64,000 nt of DNA from Planctomycetaceae bacterium. GTDB taxonomy: Bacteria; Planctomycetota; Planctomycetia; Planctomycetales; Planctomycetaceae. The translations under genes were made by a program, and so were the position numbers. Below, in pieces: positions 32,588 to 42,004 of the stretch. Within the stretch, counting starts at the first letter, position 1; every line of letters starts with the position of its first letter. The stretch is from assembly GCA_020426325.1 (NCBI GenBank), contig JAGQQG010000023.1:1-64000 (forward strand), written 5' to 3'. The notes beneath the pieces are model-generated. The model was not told the origin of the DNA, did no database searches, and saw only the letters and a list, made by a program, of their open reading frames with translations.

Positions 32588-34861
32588 TCAATCGATATAC
32601 AAAAACTCATTCAGCCCAAGCAGTGCGTGCACGTAATCCGCAAGGACGGTCGTCGCGTGCTCACCATGCGCGGACGACAGGAATTCCCTGCCGGCTTCCA
32701 ACTCGGTTGCGTCCGGAGTCCGACCGAAAAGGCGATGATAGCACATCTCAATCCTCGCCTGATCACTGGACTCGACGGCCAGTTGTGCTGCGAACGAATC
32801 GGCCTGTTGCTGGACGAAGGGAGCATTAAGCACGAAGAGTTGCTGCAAGGGCGTCGTCGTATGGATTCGATGAGGGCTGTGTGAGGTCGATTCGGGAAAG
32901 TCGAACAGCCTGAGGACCCGGTTCAAGTCATGACGATGGATCTGTCCGTACACGGTGCGTCGCTGCTGTGAAGGGCCGTCCAGATCATAGGCCGACCCCC
33001 CCTGTTGCCGGTCGAGGTGTCCGGTGACGGCGAGCATTGCATCCCGCAGCATCTCGACCTCGAGTCGCCGTCGATTCATCCGCCACAGCAGACGGTTCTC
33101 AGGATCAACGGTCTTGCCCTCGGGATGCGAAAGGCTCGACTGCCGATAGGTCGCGGAGAGCACGATCTCACGATGCAGCCACTTCAGCGACCAGCCGTGA
33201 CGGATCAACTCGTTTGCCAGATAGTCGAGCAGTTCCGGATGCGAGGGCGGGTCCCCTTGTGAGCCGAAGTCGCTGGGCGTCCGTACCAACCCCTGGCCGA
33301 AATGCTGTTCCCAGACACGGTTGACGATGACCCTGGCAGTCAGGTCGCGGGCCTCGGTGAACAGGGCCTCCACGAGATCACGCCGTCCGCTGCCGTTGTT
33401 CAATTTTCGCGGCTCGTCCTTTGACAGCACCGAGAGGAAGTGTCGTTCGATCACCTTTCCGGTGTTCGATGGATTCCCCCTCACAAACATCGGCAGGTCC
33501 CGAGCTTCGCCCGGTCGATATTCGAGTTTCGTCAGATCAGGTCCGTCAGCCTCGACATAAATGCTCGAATCAACCATCACATGAGCCGACACAGCGTCGT
33601 AGTGAGGCGTGCTGTTGCGGATGTCCGCGATCTGCTGTTCGAGTCCTTGGCGGGGTTCCGTCTCGTCCGTCTTCAACTTGCCGAGTTGCTCCTCAATTTC
33701 ACGCACGCTCTCTCGCGCCTGCATGACACGAGCGGCTTCGTCCTGTGGTAACAGAGGTCGGTCACCCAGTTGCGAACTGGCAAAGACGCCCGCCAATGCA
33801 TAGTAGTCCTGGCTGCTGATCGGATCGAACTTGTGATCATGGCAGCGGGCACACGAAACCGTGAGTCCCAGGAACGTGCGAGAGACAGCGTCGATCCGTT
33901 CGTCCCATTCGTCTGCAACAACCTGCTTGATGACATCCGGGGCCAGCCGCAATTCTTTCCAGTACGTCGGGCTGAGTCCGAGAAACCCCAGAGCCGGGAG
34001 GTCTTCCAGTTCTACGTCCGGCAACGAGTCAGCTGCCAGTTGCAACTGCACGAAGCGGTCATAGGGCATATCGTCGTTGACAGCACGAATCACCCAGTCG
34101 CGATACAGCCATGCCTGACCGGTGCTGTTGAGCCACTCGGCCGTTGTGTCCGTGTAACGAGCCAGATCCAGCCACACCCTGCCCCAACGCTCCCCGAACG
34201 TGGGGCTACCAAGCAACCGATCAACCAGCCTCTCCGCAGCGAGTGGATGTGAATCATTAACGAACTGCTCAACCTCCTCGGGCGACGGCGGCAGTCCCGA
34301 AAGGTCGAACGACACCCGGCGAATGAACGTACGTCGATCGACTTCGGACGACGGGGGCACTCCAGCCGCAGTCAGACGTTGCTGCACGAATACATCAATC
34401 GCATTCCGCGCCCAGTCGCCATCGATTCGAGGGACTGACGGAGGAACAATCTCCTCAAAAGCCCAATGCCCGGCCCAGGGGGCACCCTCCTCAATCCAAG
34501 TGCGTAACAATTCAATCTCACGCGGTGTGAGAGACTTCCCGGACTCGGAGGGCGGCATCCGCTCGCTGTCATCGTTCGTGGTGATCCGCTGATACAGCAG
34601 GCTCTGCTCAACCTGATGCGGCACGACCGCCGCGACTCCGTCCCGGAGTTCCTTGACGCTCTGCTCCAGATCCAGCCGTAACTCAGACTCGCGATCCCCA
34701 TCCGGACCGTGACACTGAAAGCACTTGTCAGACAGGATCGGCCGAATGTCCCGCCGAAAATCCACGTCATGTGGCTCCGCCGCGAACGACCTAACGACAG
34801 GCAATGCCCCCAAAGGAATCGCGATCACCCAGCAGGCAATATCAAACCAGAAATTCCGCAT
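32588..34861 (-). CDS. PSD1 and planctomycete cytochrome C domain protein (DUF1549/DUF1553)
   Basis: A 757-residue exported protein. The signal peptide is about residues 1-28 (MRNFWFDIACWVIAI...). A planctomycete-type cytochrome domain follows, with DFRRDIRPILSDKCFQCHGPDGD giving the CxxCH haem motif. Then come DUF1549 (RRVSFDLSGLPPSPEEV; GERWGRVWLDLARYTDT), a second short HDHKF region, and DUF1553 (VIVNRVWEQHFGQGLV; FLSVLSKDEPRKL). ATG 34861 gives a proper leader; an in-frame ATG at 34900 would add 13 polar residues. It leads a same-strand unit with DUF1501 and three further genes. These systems are thought to take part in polysaccharide degradation, but the chemistry is unknown. Confidence 0.93.
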   Translation of the reverse strand: MRNFWFDIACWVIAIPLGALPVVRSFAAEPHDVDFRRDIRPILSDKCFQCHGPDGDRESELRLDLEQSVKELRDGVAAVVPHQVEQSLLYQRITTNDDSERMPPSESGKSLTPREIELLRTWIEEGAPWAGHWAFEEIVPPSVPRIDGDWARNAIDVFVQQRLTAAGVPPSSEVDRRTFIRRVSFDLSGLPPSPEEVEQFVNDSHPLAAERLVDRLLGSPTFGERWGRVWLDLARYTDTTAEWLNSTGQAWLYRDWVIRAVNDDMPYDRFVQLQLAADSLPDVELEDLPALGFLGLSPTYWKELRLAPDVIKQVVADEWDERIDAVSRTFLGLTVSCARCHDHKFDPISSQDYYALAGVFASSQLGDRPLLPQDEAARVMQARESVREIEEQLGKLKTDETEPRQGLEQQIADIRNSTPHYDAVSAHVMVDSSIYVEADGPDLTKLEYRPGEARDLPMFVRGNPSNTGKVIERHFLSVLSKDEPRKLNNGSGRRDLVEALFTEARDLTARVIVNRVWEQHFGQGLVRTPSDFGSQGDPPSHPELLDYLANELIRHGWSLKWLHREIVLSATYRQSSLSHPEGKTVDPENRLLWRMNRRRLEVEMLRDAMLAVTGHLDRQQGGSAYDLDGPSQQRRTVYGQIHRHDLNRVLRLFDFPESTSHSPHRIHTTTPLQQLFVLNAPFVQQQADSFAAQLAVESSDQARIEMCYHRLFGRTPDATELEAGREFLSSAHGEHATTVLADYVHALLGLNEFLYID

Positions 34862-35097
34862 TCGCCCTGTCACACCGCGCCACGAGTTCAGGTCATCCAC
34901 GACCGCTTGCCTAGCTGAGAATCAAGATCGATCACGCAGTTGGAAATGGCCATTACCGAATTATGTGGTCTCAGAAGCTTTCTGAAAAGCGGAGGTGATG
35001 TACCAATTGCTTCTAATCAGGATGCCAGAGAGGCGAGGATCGTCACCCTCTGAAGGCCCACGAACGGTGGTGAAAGCGTCCCATGTCATTTACAAAG

Positions 35098-36174
35098 CTA
35101 CGGGGAGCTCTCTGACAGCTTCTGCAGCAACGTCTTTGCCTCGACGCGGACCAAGGAGTCCTTGTTCTCATTGGCGATTGGGGTGAGCAGCGCCATCAAC
35201 GATGCCTTCTGCTCGGTATCCAAATGATCGCTCAGTTCGCCAAGTGCCTTCATTGTGTTCGTGAGCAACAGCGTGCTCTCAAACCGTTCGGCGTCAATTG
35301 TTGAACCTTCACTCGAGGAAGGGGGTGAGGGCGGACTGTCCAGCGTATCTCCGGCGTGTTGTAGCACGTGTTCAAACACGGGAAGGCCCTTCGCGGAACC
35401 TCTGCGAGCGAGGGCAATCGCAGCATTCGCGCGAGTGAGTTCATCGTCGTGCTCCAGCAGGACTTCAAGTCGCTCCTGAGCCGATGGCTGATCAAACATT
35501 CCCAGGGAAAATGTCGCCAGATGACGAATCAGCTGGTCAGCTTCCTCGCTTGCTGCGATGAGTTCAGGGACAACATCTGTTTCCTCGATCGCCTTTCCCT
35601 GCTCATGCAAGCGGTTTGCCGTTGTTGCGATGGCAGCGATGGCGTTCCTGCGAACGTCTCGATCCTCATCAGGTTTCATCGCTTCAATCAGCACGGGCAT
35701 CGTAACGTCCGGGACGTCCATCAGTCCCAGCGTCCTCGTGAGAAATTCCTGCTGTTTATAGTCGTCCTCGGACATTGTTCCTTGCGCCAGCGAGTCTCGC
35801 ATGAGTTGCGTCAATTCGACCGCGACGTCACGGTTCTGCGAGAGGGGAACACCATCTGCAGTCGCATTGGCCTGTAACATCTGAGCAAGACCCAGTGCGC
35901 CTCGCCAGCGAATATGTGCGTTATCGTGCCGAACGTCAGTGAGTTGCTTGCGCCAATCCTGCTCACCGGAAGCAAGCTTCCCAAACAGCAGATAGACACC
36001 GATCACCACCGTCACGATCAGTGCGGGGACCAGAAACAGCTGCACAATAAAGCCCGCAGACGGTGGCTCGACCGGTGGAAGATCAGCCAGATCCCGCGGC
36101 GGTTCAACCCCAAACTCGTCTTCCCGTCCGGCAAGCGGGTCAGGGGGCTGTGGATAATCGGGAGAGTCCTGCAT
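35098..36174 (-). CDS. Membrane-anchored HEAT-repeat protein
   Basis: A 358-residue protein. The first 50 residues are polar and proline-rich, then one membrane segment (about residues 44-64, FIVQLFLVPALIVTVVIGVY), then helical repeats of the HEAT/armadillo type (for example RDVRRNAIAAIATTA, LIRHLATFSLGM, ELTRANAAIALARRG). Such domains act as protein scaffolds; no enzyme motif is seen. I start at ATG 36174 (MQDSPDYPQPP), since the frame extending further upstream looks non-coding. It lies on the minus strand 236 bases ahead of the PSD1 gene. Confidence 0.8.
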   Translation of the reverse strand: MQDSPDYPQPPDPLAGREDEFGVEPPRDLADLPPVEPPSAGFIVQLFLVPALIVTVVIGVYLLFGKLASGEQDWRKQLTDVRHDNAHIRWRGALGLAQMLQANATADGVPLSQNRDVAVELTQLMRDSLAQGTMSEDDYKQQEFLTRTLGLMDVPDVTMPVLIEAMKPDEDRDVRRNAIAAIATTANRLHEQGKAIEETDVVPELIAASEEADQLIRHLATFSLGMFDQPSAQERLEVLLEHDDELTRANAAIALARRGSAKGLPVFEHVLQHAGDTLDSPPSPPSSSEGSTIDAERFESTLLLTNTMKALGELSDHLDTEQKASLMALLTPIANENKDSLVRVEAKTLLQKLSESSP

Positions 36175-36413
36175 GGCGCAGCCTGTCGAGTTCGTGAGGA
36201 GTCGACCGGATCGCAACCAAATCGAGAGCGCGGTCAAACCATTTCGTTCATGTCTGTCTCCAGTCTAGGAAGGCGGCGAGATGCGTCAAGCACATGGAAT
36301 TTCAGGATTGGCCCGAAGCGAAGTGGTCGACGAGTCGATTCGGTCTTTCAAGTCTTCAACAAGTGGATAGAATCAGGTTGCCTGCTTATGCCCATCTCGA
36401 AAAGAGGTGTGAT

Positions 36414-36884
36414 GTGCATCTGATGTTTCGTGTCTGCTTTACTGTTGCTGCGATTTCTTTCTGGTCAGGGCCAGCTCTTGGCCAGTCGATCGTGGTTCAG
36501 CAACCAGTCGTGCAGCGGTTCGGGGTGAATACGGCCGTCAGTGTACCTGACCAGGGGAGCGTGTTCCTGGGAGGTGTTTCATCGGCCCAGACGTTTGGCG
36601 GATCGCAACGACCAGCCCTTCCCTCATCCCGGCAGTTTCGCTCGGTCACTCACAGTGGTGCGAGCGTGAATGTCACCATTCACGATTTCGCGGAGATGGA
36701 CAGAGCAATTCTTAGTGTTGCGGGTTCACAGACTGCGACACATTCCAGATCAAACGCAACTGGAATGTCGGCCTACGCCCGCGAGTCCCTTCTCAAACGG
36801 CATGCCGCTCGAAAACGCTCGGCTCCTGGCTACGCGGCAGAGGGTTCCACAATCAGGCGATTGGGCAGTCGCACCTTGCCGTAG
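36414..36884 (+). CDS. Small secreted protein of unknown function
   Basis: A protein of about 156 residues with a clear signal peptide (FRVCFTVAAISFWSGPALG, cleaved before QSIVVQQP). The mature part has NTAVSVPDQGSVFLGGVSSA, a pattern I associate with a group of short exported planctomycete proteins of unknown role. I start at GTG 36414 because AGAGG lies six bases upstream; ATG 36423 is also possible but 15 bases from that site. The last 55 bases overlap the convergent small gene on the other strand. Confidence 0.65.
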   Translation: MHLMFRVCFTVAAISFWSGPALGQSIVVQQPVVQRFGVNTAVSVPDQGSVFLGGVSSAQTFGGSQRPALPSSRQFRSVTHSGASVNVTIHDFAEMDRAILSVAGSQTATHSRSNATGMSAYARESLLKRHAARKRSAPGYAAEGSTIRRLGSRTLP

Positions 36885-37180
36885 CGTTCACCTTTGGTGT
36901 CGTAGAAGTAGATGACGTTTTGATGACTGGCCCAGATCGCACTGAGTTTGATGCTCCTTGGTCCCTGCAGATGGAACTGAAGACCGCACGAGTTTCCCTG
37001 CTGGCTGAGTTCAAAGACACGGGTCTGAAACTGGTCGGCCAGGAGGTTCTCCCGCTCGCATAGCGAGAGATGCACAAAATTCTTCAGTTCATCAACGGTT
37101 GTGATCTGCTCGGGAGTCACAGGTGTCCGGTTCTGTTGAGGGGCCGACAATCCGCAGGCTGACAAAGCGAAGATCGGCAC
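36830..37180 (-). CDS. Small protein of unknown function
   Basis: A 116-residue protein starting at GTG 37180, with GAGGAG six bases upstream. The sequence (ITTVDELKNFVHLSLCERENL..., then IKLSAIWASHQNVIYFYDTKGERYGKVRLP) looks like a folded mixed alpha/beta domain. An early LSAC resembles a lipobox, but the leader before it is only eight residues, too short for a normal lipoprotein. TTGACA at 37297-37292 with a 17-base spacer to a weak TGTTCT is a possible promoter. I do not recognise the family. Confidence 0.5.
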   Translation of the reverse strand: MPIFALSACGLSAPQQNRTPVTPEQITTVDELKNFVHLSLCERENLLADQFQTRVFELSQQGNSCGLQFHLQGPRSIKLSAIWASHQNVIYFYDTKGERYGKVRLPNRLIVEPSAA

Positions 37181-37404
37181 CGGTCGCTCCTCACTTCGAT
37201 GAGGGATGACCGTCCGCTACGGCCCATACGATGTCGATCGTCCGGACATTCCGACTGACCCGTCCGTCAGAACATTCTGTCAAGCGCAAGATGTCAAGAT
37301 GTAACGACTGACGAAGATCGTGGGGCAAGGCACCACGGTTGCTGATTCCTCAACCAACACAACTGATCCAAACGTGTGTTTCAGTGTGTGTGTTTCAAAC
37401 GGTT

Positions 37405-38223
37405 TCAGTGGGTCATTGCATAAAAGAGGATGTTGATGCCCAGCGGATAGGCCCACTTCTCCGAGAAAGTATGGAAGTAGCGTTCGTCAACGCCTTCGCG
37501 TTCCCAGCCGTCCCCCACGTCGGTGTTGTGACAGATGATCATCTGCAGGCCGCCCTCGTCGTCGAAGTAGGCCCGATAGTGGGGCGTCTGTGCATCGTGA
37601 CGCTCGTAGGTCAAACCCGAATACAACCACTGGATCGACGGGATCTGCGGCTTTTCGGTGAGGTCATACACAATATGGAAGATTGGATGATCGAGCGGCA
37701 ACTCGACCGGCTCATGCCCGGGAAAGACGCGTTCGATGTCCCGGTAGAAGAATTCCCATTCCGGTTCACCCCAGAAGTCATCAACAAACACGAACCCGCC
37801 GTTGTCGATGTAGCGTCTGAGCGTTTCGACGTCCTCATCAAGCAGCCCCAGACCATGTCCCGGTTCAATGATGTAGATGAACGGGAAGTCGAACAGCTTT
37901 GGGTCGTCAAGATCGAGGATGACCGGGTCGGGATTCACCTTGAGTGATGTGAGTTGCTGTAAGCGAAAAGAGAAGTTGAGGTCGCTGTCCGGATAATCCG
38001 TCGCCCACTTGCCCCATCCCCCATAGTCGTTGTATCTCAGACGAGCAAAGGTAAACACATCGTTCGGGAACTCGGCATCCGTCTCCCAGTCCGGCACACC
38101 GGCCCGATCGAACTGAAAATCCATCGGTCTTTGTCGACGGCGTCGCATGCCGCCATCGAATTGACCATATGAACTGCCAGAGATCCCCACGAGAAGGAGC
38201 ACGATCAGAAGACGGCGATTCAT
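37405..38223 (-). CDS. Secreted DUF4159 domain-containing protein
   Basis: A 272-residue exported protein with signal peptide MNRRLLIVLLLVGISGSSYG. The mature part matches DUF4159: FTFARLRYNDYGGWGKWATDYPDSDLN near the start, LFDFPFIYIIEPGHG, YIDNGGFVFVDDFWG (a glutamine-amidotransferase-like fold segment), VFPGHEPVELPLDHPIF and a C-terminal REGVDERYFHTFSEKWAYPLGINILFYAM. In other planctomycetes such proteins occur near MoxR/DUF58 batteries; none is seen here. The function is unknown. It is transcribed in the same direction as the TPR metallopeptidase 122 bases upstream. Confidence 0.88.
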   Translation of the reverse strand: MNRRLLIVLLLVGISGSSYGQFDGGMRRRRQRPMDFQFDRAGVPDWETDAEFPNDVFTFARLRYNDYGGWGKWATDYPDSDLNFSFRLQQLTSLKVNPDPVILDLDDPKLFDFPFIYIIEPGHGLGLLDEDVETLRRYIDNGGFVFVDDFWGEPEWEFFYRDIERVFPGHEPVELPLDHPIFHIVYDLTEKPQIPSIQWLYSGLTYERHDAQTPHYRAYFDDEGGLQMIICHNTDVGDGWEREGVDERYFHTFSEKWAYPLGINILFYAMTH

Positions 38224-38345
38224 GTCAGACAGTCGCTTCTGCAGAGGAGGACGGGACGGGACTTCGAGCTTACAACATTGTACCAGAGCCGACGAAACAC
38301 GTCCGTCGAATTGGTCTCTTTCGATACGCTTAGATGCTCCTTTGA

Positions 38346-40934
38346 TTATTGAGGGGAGCTATCGACGCTGTCTTCAGCAGGGCGGATCGAGGTCAGTTTG
38401 AGAAGGAGGTGTTGGGCCTCACGATAACGGGGAGCGACCTCGAGGGCTTGCAGTGAGTGACGCTTCGCCTCTTCAGACTCACCAGTGGCTGCCAAGTGCT
38501 TTGCCAGTCCGAAATGCACTGTGGCCGGGTCGTTGGGAGACAGGTCGAGCAATGATTGATAGGCCGTGACCGCAGAAGCATGATTGTCTTCCTGCTCAGC
38601 GGCGAAGGCCAGTGCTGAGTGAGGAATCGGGGTGAGCGGATTGACGGCCATCAGCCGGCCCGCATTCCGTTTCAATGCCTCCCGGTCATCTCTTTCCCGT
38701 GCCAATTCGATCAGCCTCACAAAGACATCGGTCGCATCTGGATCGTACGTGGCATAACCTTCCAGTGTCTCGACCTCAGCGTCCGTCTCGTCGAGTCGTC
38801 GTTGAACTCTCGCCAGTCTGCGGTAAGCATTGTCGTCGCTGGTATCACCTGGATAGAGATCAATCAGCCGCCGCAGCATGTGCTTGGCTTCATCCCAGCG
38901 TTCATTGGTGATCAGGACGTCTGCGAAGATCGACAGTCCTCGAATGTTACCCGGATGATCGGCCACCCACTCACGCAACAGGGGTTCGCTGTCCTGCTCA
39001 TTGAGAAGTCCCGAGAGATCGGGCGTTGTCCAGTCGACCTCCGGGGCGAGGTCGTCGGCTTCCCGACGGGCGAACTCGCGAAAGCCTGTTTCAATCGCGG
39101 GCAACTCCTCCGTATGGCGCGGCAGCGACTCATTGATGGGCATTCCCATTGAGAGATCACCCAGCACGGACTTGAGTGCCTCGAACCCGTAGGTTTCGAC
39201 GAGGTACTCGACCACCAGCGAAGACTCGAAGTAAGCGAACTGGACATCCTCGCCGCTTTCTGCTTCCAGGAACGCACTGCTCAACTCGGCGACGGGGGTC
39301 ATTTCTCCGGAAAGAATTCGCTCTCGCCAGCGAGGCGACATCGCTTGCCCCCAGCGCGGGTCAGCCAGACGTTCCTCGTACACCGAGATGCCCTCACTCA
39401 GCCAGCGGGGCATGCGATTCCGCGTCAGCTGCAGGGTGACGACGTGGCAGAACTCATGCCATAAGACGGCCTCCCAACTGGCAGGATTCGCTGCTTGAGA
39501 TGCTGGACTATTGGCCGTGATGACTTTGCCAAAACAGACGCCCAGAAAACCGGGGATGCCCGGCATGCCAAATGTTCGCACCTCGAAATCGGCCGGATCC
39601 GGGAAGATCTCGACTGTGACCGGTTCCGTCAGTTCCAGCCCATACTTCTGACAGAGATGCTCCTTCGCCCGATGCAGAAGGTCCAACACTCGCTGACCAT
39701 AGACGCGCGCCTCGTGAGCGTGCATCCTGAGGATAATCGTCTCATCCTCCAGCGTAGTGAACTCTGACATCTCGTCCCGTAACGTCGTCAGATTGTAGGC
39801 CGTGACATCGTATCCGTCGGCCTGTTGGACCTCGTCGGCCAACTTCCAGCCTTCATCCACCCGCCCAAGCCGCAACAGGTCCTGAGCCGCCTGCCGCTTT
39901 GCCGGAAGGTGAGAATCATCAAACCCAAGAGCTCTCTGTTGAGCTGCGAGTCCCTCTTCAAAGCGATACTTCTGAGAGAGTTCGCGGCCGATGACATGGT
40001 CGACCAGCGGATTTGTGCTCCAGCTGGCAAGTGCCTGATCTCGGTGTTTGCTTTCTGCTTCCGGGTCGTTCTGGAGATGTGCGATCGCTGAGAAATACGC
40101 GTGAGCCTCGTCATGGCGGGGATTGATTTCCAGGACTTTCATCAGCGTCAATTCAGCCTCGTCGTACTCCTCAGCATCGATTTGCCGATCAGCAATCAGC
40201 AGCAATGACGGGATGTGCCTCGGATTCGAATCGAGTGCCTGCTGGAGATGCGCGGCTGACTCCTCCGGATTGCTGGTCCGAATTGCAGAGGCCAGTCCGT
40301 AATGAAAGTCGGCATCATCCGGAAAACGATCGAGGGCCCTGCGGAATGTTGATGCAGCCAGTTTGAAGTCGTGCTTATCAAGCGCCAACTGCCCCATCGC
40401 ACGCGGAGGGGCTTTGCTTCCAGCTGCAGCCTTCTCTGCACGTTCGAAGAGCGATTCCAGGACGTCCTTCGGGTCCACGCCGAGCACGAGAGCCGCGTTC
40501 CCCAAAACAATCAGATTGTCTGCATCTGAATACCGCCAGGGAGCCGTTTCGGCCTCTTTCAGAATTTCCGCCTGCATCCGGTCAGCCGCTTCTGGATCAT
40601 CCGTCCGTCGAAAGGCCTCACGGCCAAGCCATCGCAGCCGGATGCTGTTTTTGTGTTTTGACAGCCCCGCCTCGATCGTCGCCCGAGCTTCCGACCATCG
40701 CCCCAGCATGAGTTCCATCTCCGCCTTCAGGACGTGCCAGCGGTCGTAATAGATGTTGCCTTCGAGGGCGGTTGCCGCTTCCTGCAAGGCTTCTTCATAC
40801 TGACCGCTTTCCGCCAATCTTTGTGCTTTGGCAAGGTCAGCCGCCCGGACATCTCCGATGACAATCGCCAGAAAGAGCATCGCTGTATTCAGCCTGACGA
40901 TATTGCCTGTCGTTTTGATGAAATCACGATGCAT
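38346..40934 (-). CDS. Secreted TPR protein with a gluzincin-type peptidase domain
   Basis: An 862-residue exported protein (signal peptide about residues 1-31). Tetratricopeptide repeats fill roughly residues 32-375 (for example DDADFHYGLASAIRTSNPEESAAHL) and the C-terminal 190 residues. Between them lies a peptidase-MA-like zinc domain with LWHEFCHVVT (HExxH) followed by PRWLSEGISVYEE, where the downstream glutamate is the likely third zinc ligand. The combination suggests a periplasmic or surface peptidase with protein-docking repeats. Whether it is active cannot be decided from sequence. ATG 40934. Confidence 0.85.
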   Translation of the reverse strand: MHRDFIKTTGNIVRLNTAMLFLAIVIGDVRAADLAKAQRLAESGQYEEALQEAATALEGNIYYDRWHVLKAEMELMLGRWSEARATIEAGLSKHKNSIRLRWLGREAFRRTDDPEAADRMQAEILKEAETAPWRYSDADNLIVLGNAALVLGVDPKDVLESLFERAEKAAAGSKAPPRAMGQLALDKHDFKLAASTFRRALDRFPDDADFHYGLASAIRTSNPEESAAHLQQALDSNPRHIPSLLLIADRQIDAEEYDEAELTLMKVLEINPRHDEAHAYFSAIAHLQNDPEAESKHRDQALASWSTNPLVDHVIGRELSQKYRFEEGLAAQQRALGFDDSHLPAKRQAAQDLLRLGRVDEGWKLADEVQQADGYDVTAYNLTTLRDEMSEFTTLEDETIILRMHAHEARVYGQRVLDLLHRAKEHLCQKYGLELTEPVTVEIFPDPADFEVRTFGMPGIPGFLGVCFGKVITANSPASQAANPASWEAVLWHEFCHVVTLQLTRNRMPRWLSEGISVYEERLADPRWGQAMSPRWRERILSGEMTPVAELSSAFLEAESGEDVQFAYFESSLVVEYLVETYGFEALKSVLGDLSMGMPINESLPRHTEELPAIETGFREFARREADDLAPEVDWTTPDLSGLLNEQDSEPLLREWVADHPGNIRGLSIFADVLITNERWDEAKHMLRRLIDLYPGDTSDDNAYRRLARVQRRLDETDAEVETLEGYATYDPDATDVFVRLIELARERDDREALKRNAGRLMAVNPLTPIPHSALAFAAEQEDNHASAVTAYQSLLDLSPNDPATVHFGLAKHLAATGESEEAKRHSLQALEVAPRYREAQHLLLKLTSIRPAEDSVDSSPQ

Positions 40935-41539
40935 GGTAGACGAATTTATTTTTTGGATGCATTGATTGTCTGAAAACGGAAGCCCCGAAACAACCGCTTG
41001 GCAGTAAACATTGCTGCTCTGAATGCACGTCCGGATACGAGCCTCGTGAAACCAATGCTCGGATACGAGCTGGAATTTCCTGTCACGCTACTGCTCAACC
41101 TGGGCGAATTTGACAGGAGTAAACAGAACCAGCAGAGAGCAGAATCAATGGAATATCAGGCAAATAAACGGTCGCGCGGATCTGGTCAGCTTCGGAAATC
41201 CGAGAGAGTGATTGGTCCCGAACGCCGCCATCCACAACTTCGGTCATGTCTTCGATGACGTTCGATGAGAGTTACGACGATGCCATATTGAGGTGGGGAC
41301 ATGGTTACGCGATCCAAGATGTTGCCAAAAGGTTGATATTAAAGAATTTCCAATTGACCGACCCGACGGAAGGCACTATAAGTCGCGCTGTGTTGAACGA
41401 ATCAACTCCGTCTGGACTGAGATTCCGATTCGATACAAGTGGCAAATGGATATGCTCACAGACGTCTCGTATCGGGTGCCATCGGGACGGAGCACAAACA
41501 CCATGCACCCAATTCGTCTCAATGAAGGAGCCAACGGAT
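40935..41539. other. Intergenic region with the promoter and leader of the histone-like gene
   Basis: Open frames here have no family resemblance. A direct repeat CGGATACGAGC occurs at 41032-41042 and 41060-41070. The main features are a sigma70 promoter (41354-41382) and a leader of about 150 bases ending in a strong ribosome-binding site, GAAGGAG at 41524-41530. Confidence 0.5.
41354..41382 (+). promoter_or_regulatory. Sigma70-type promoter of the histone-like gene
   Basis: TTGACC at 41354-41359, a 17-base spacer and TATAAG at 41377-41382 match the consensus at 10 of 12 positions with ideal spacing. The start would be near 41389, giving a 5' leader of about 150 bases, long for a small housekeeping gene and possibly regulatory. 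Confidence 0.7.
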
Positions 41540-41893
41540 ATGGCAACCAGTACGACGACCCGTAAGACCGCGAAGAAGTCAGCTGCACAGAAGCCGTCAA
41601 CCAGCAAGCCAGCAGCCAAGTCGGCTAAGGCACGGACCGGTGCAGCCAAGAAAGCAACTGCTGCGAAGCCTGCTGCAAAGAAGGCAACCAAGGCAGCGTC
41701 TGCTTCCAAGTCTGCAAAGCCGCGCAGCGGTGCTGCCAAGTCAAAGGCTGCTGCCAGCAGCAAGCCTGCAGTGAAGCGCTCCACGGCTGCCAAGTCACCG
41801 AAGAGCCGCCCCGCTGCTGCGAAGAAGCCAGCTGCCGCCAAGGCCGCAACCCGCACGACCAAGGCGCGTGCTGGAGCTGCCAAGCAGAGCTAA
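41540..41893 (+). CDS. Histone H1-like lysine/alanine-rich DNA-binding protein
   Basis: A 117-residue basic protein made almost wholly of alanine, lysine, serine, proline and threonine in AAKK-, KPAAKK- and AKPRSGAAK-type units, like the tails of eukaryotic H1 and bacterial Hc1/Hc2 or AlgP-type proteins. It should bind and compact DNA electrostatically. Imperfect internal repeats are visible (KARTGAAKK, KPRSGAAKS, KSRPAAAKK, KARAGAAKQ). ATG 41540 has GAAGGAG nine bases upstream. It is monocistronic, with its own promoter and terminator. Confidence 0.88.
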   Translation: MATSTTTRKTAKKSAAQKPSTSKPAAKSAKARTGAAKKATAAKPAAKKATKAASASKSAKPRSGAAKSKAAASSKPAVKRSTAAKSPKSRPAAAKKPAAAKAATRTTKARAGAAKQS

Positions 41894-41920
41894 GTAGTCG
41901 GCATTTCTGTCAAGACAGGC

Positions 41921-41951
41921 AACAGGCTGAGCTTTTCCGCTCGGCCTGTTT
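41921..41951 (+). terminator. Rho-independent terminator of the histone-like gene
   Basis: The stem AACAGGC-TGAGC pairs with GCTCG-GCCTGTT (one G-U wobble) around a short TTTTCC loop and is followed by TGCGTTT. It lies 28 bases after the stop codon. Confidence 0.8.
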
Positions 41952-42004
41952 GCGTTTCACCGGCCTTCCGTCGACAATCCTCACGACTTGTGTGCTGACT
42001 CGCC

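Noticed and set aside
37269..37297. Possible sigma70 promoter (TTGACA, 17 bases, TGTTCT, minus strand) before the small gene at 37180
   Set aside because: The -35 box is perfect but the -10 box keeps too few consensus bases to list as a separate feature.
37339..37947. 202-codon open frame on the plus strand
   Set aside because: Antisense to the DUF4159 protein, which has a signal peptide and family motifs.
40998..41258. 86-codon open frame upstream of the histone-like gene
   Set aside because: No ribosome-binding site and no recognisable features; lies in a leader/promoter region.
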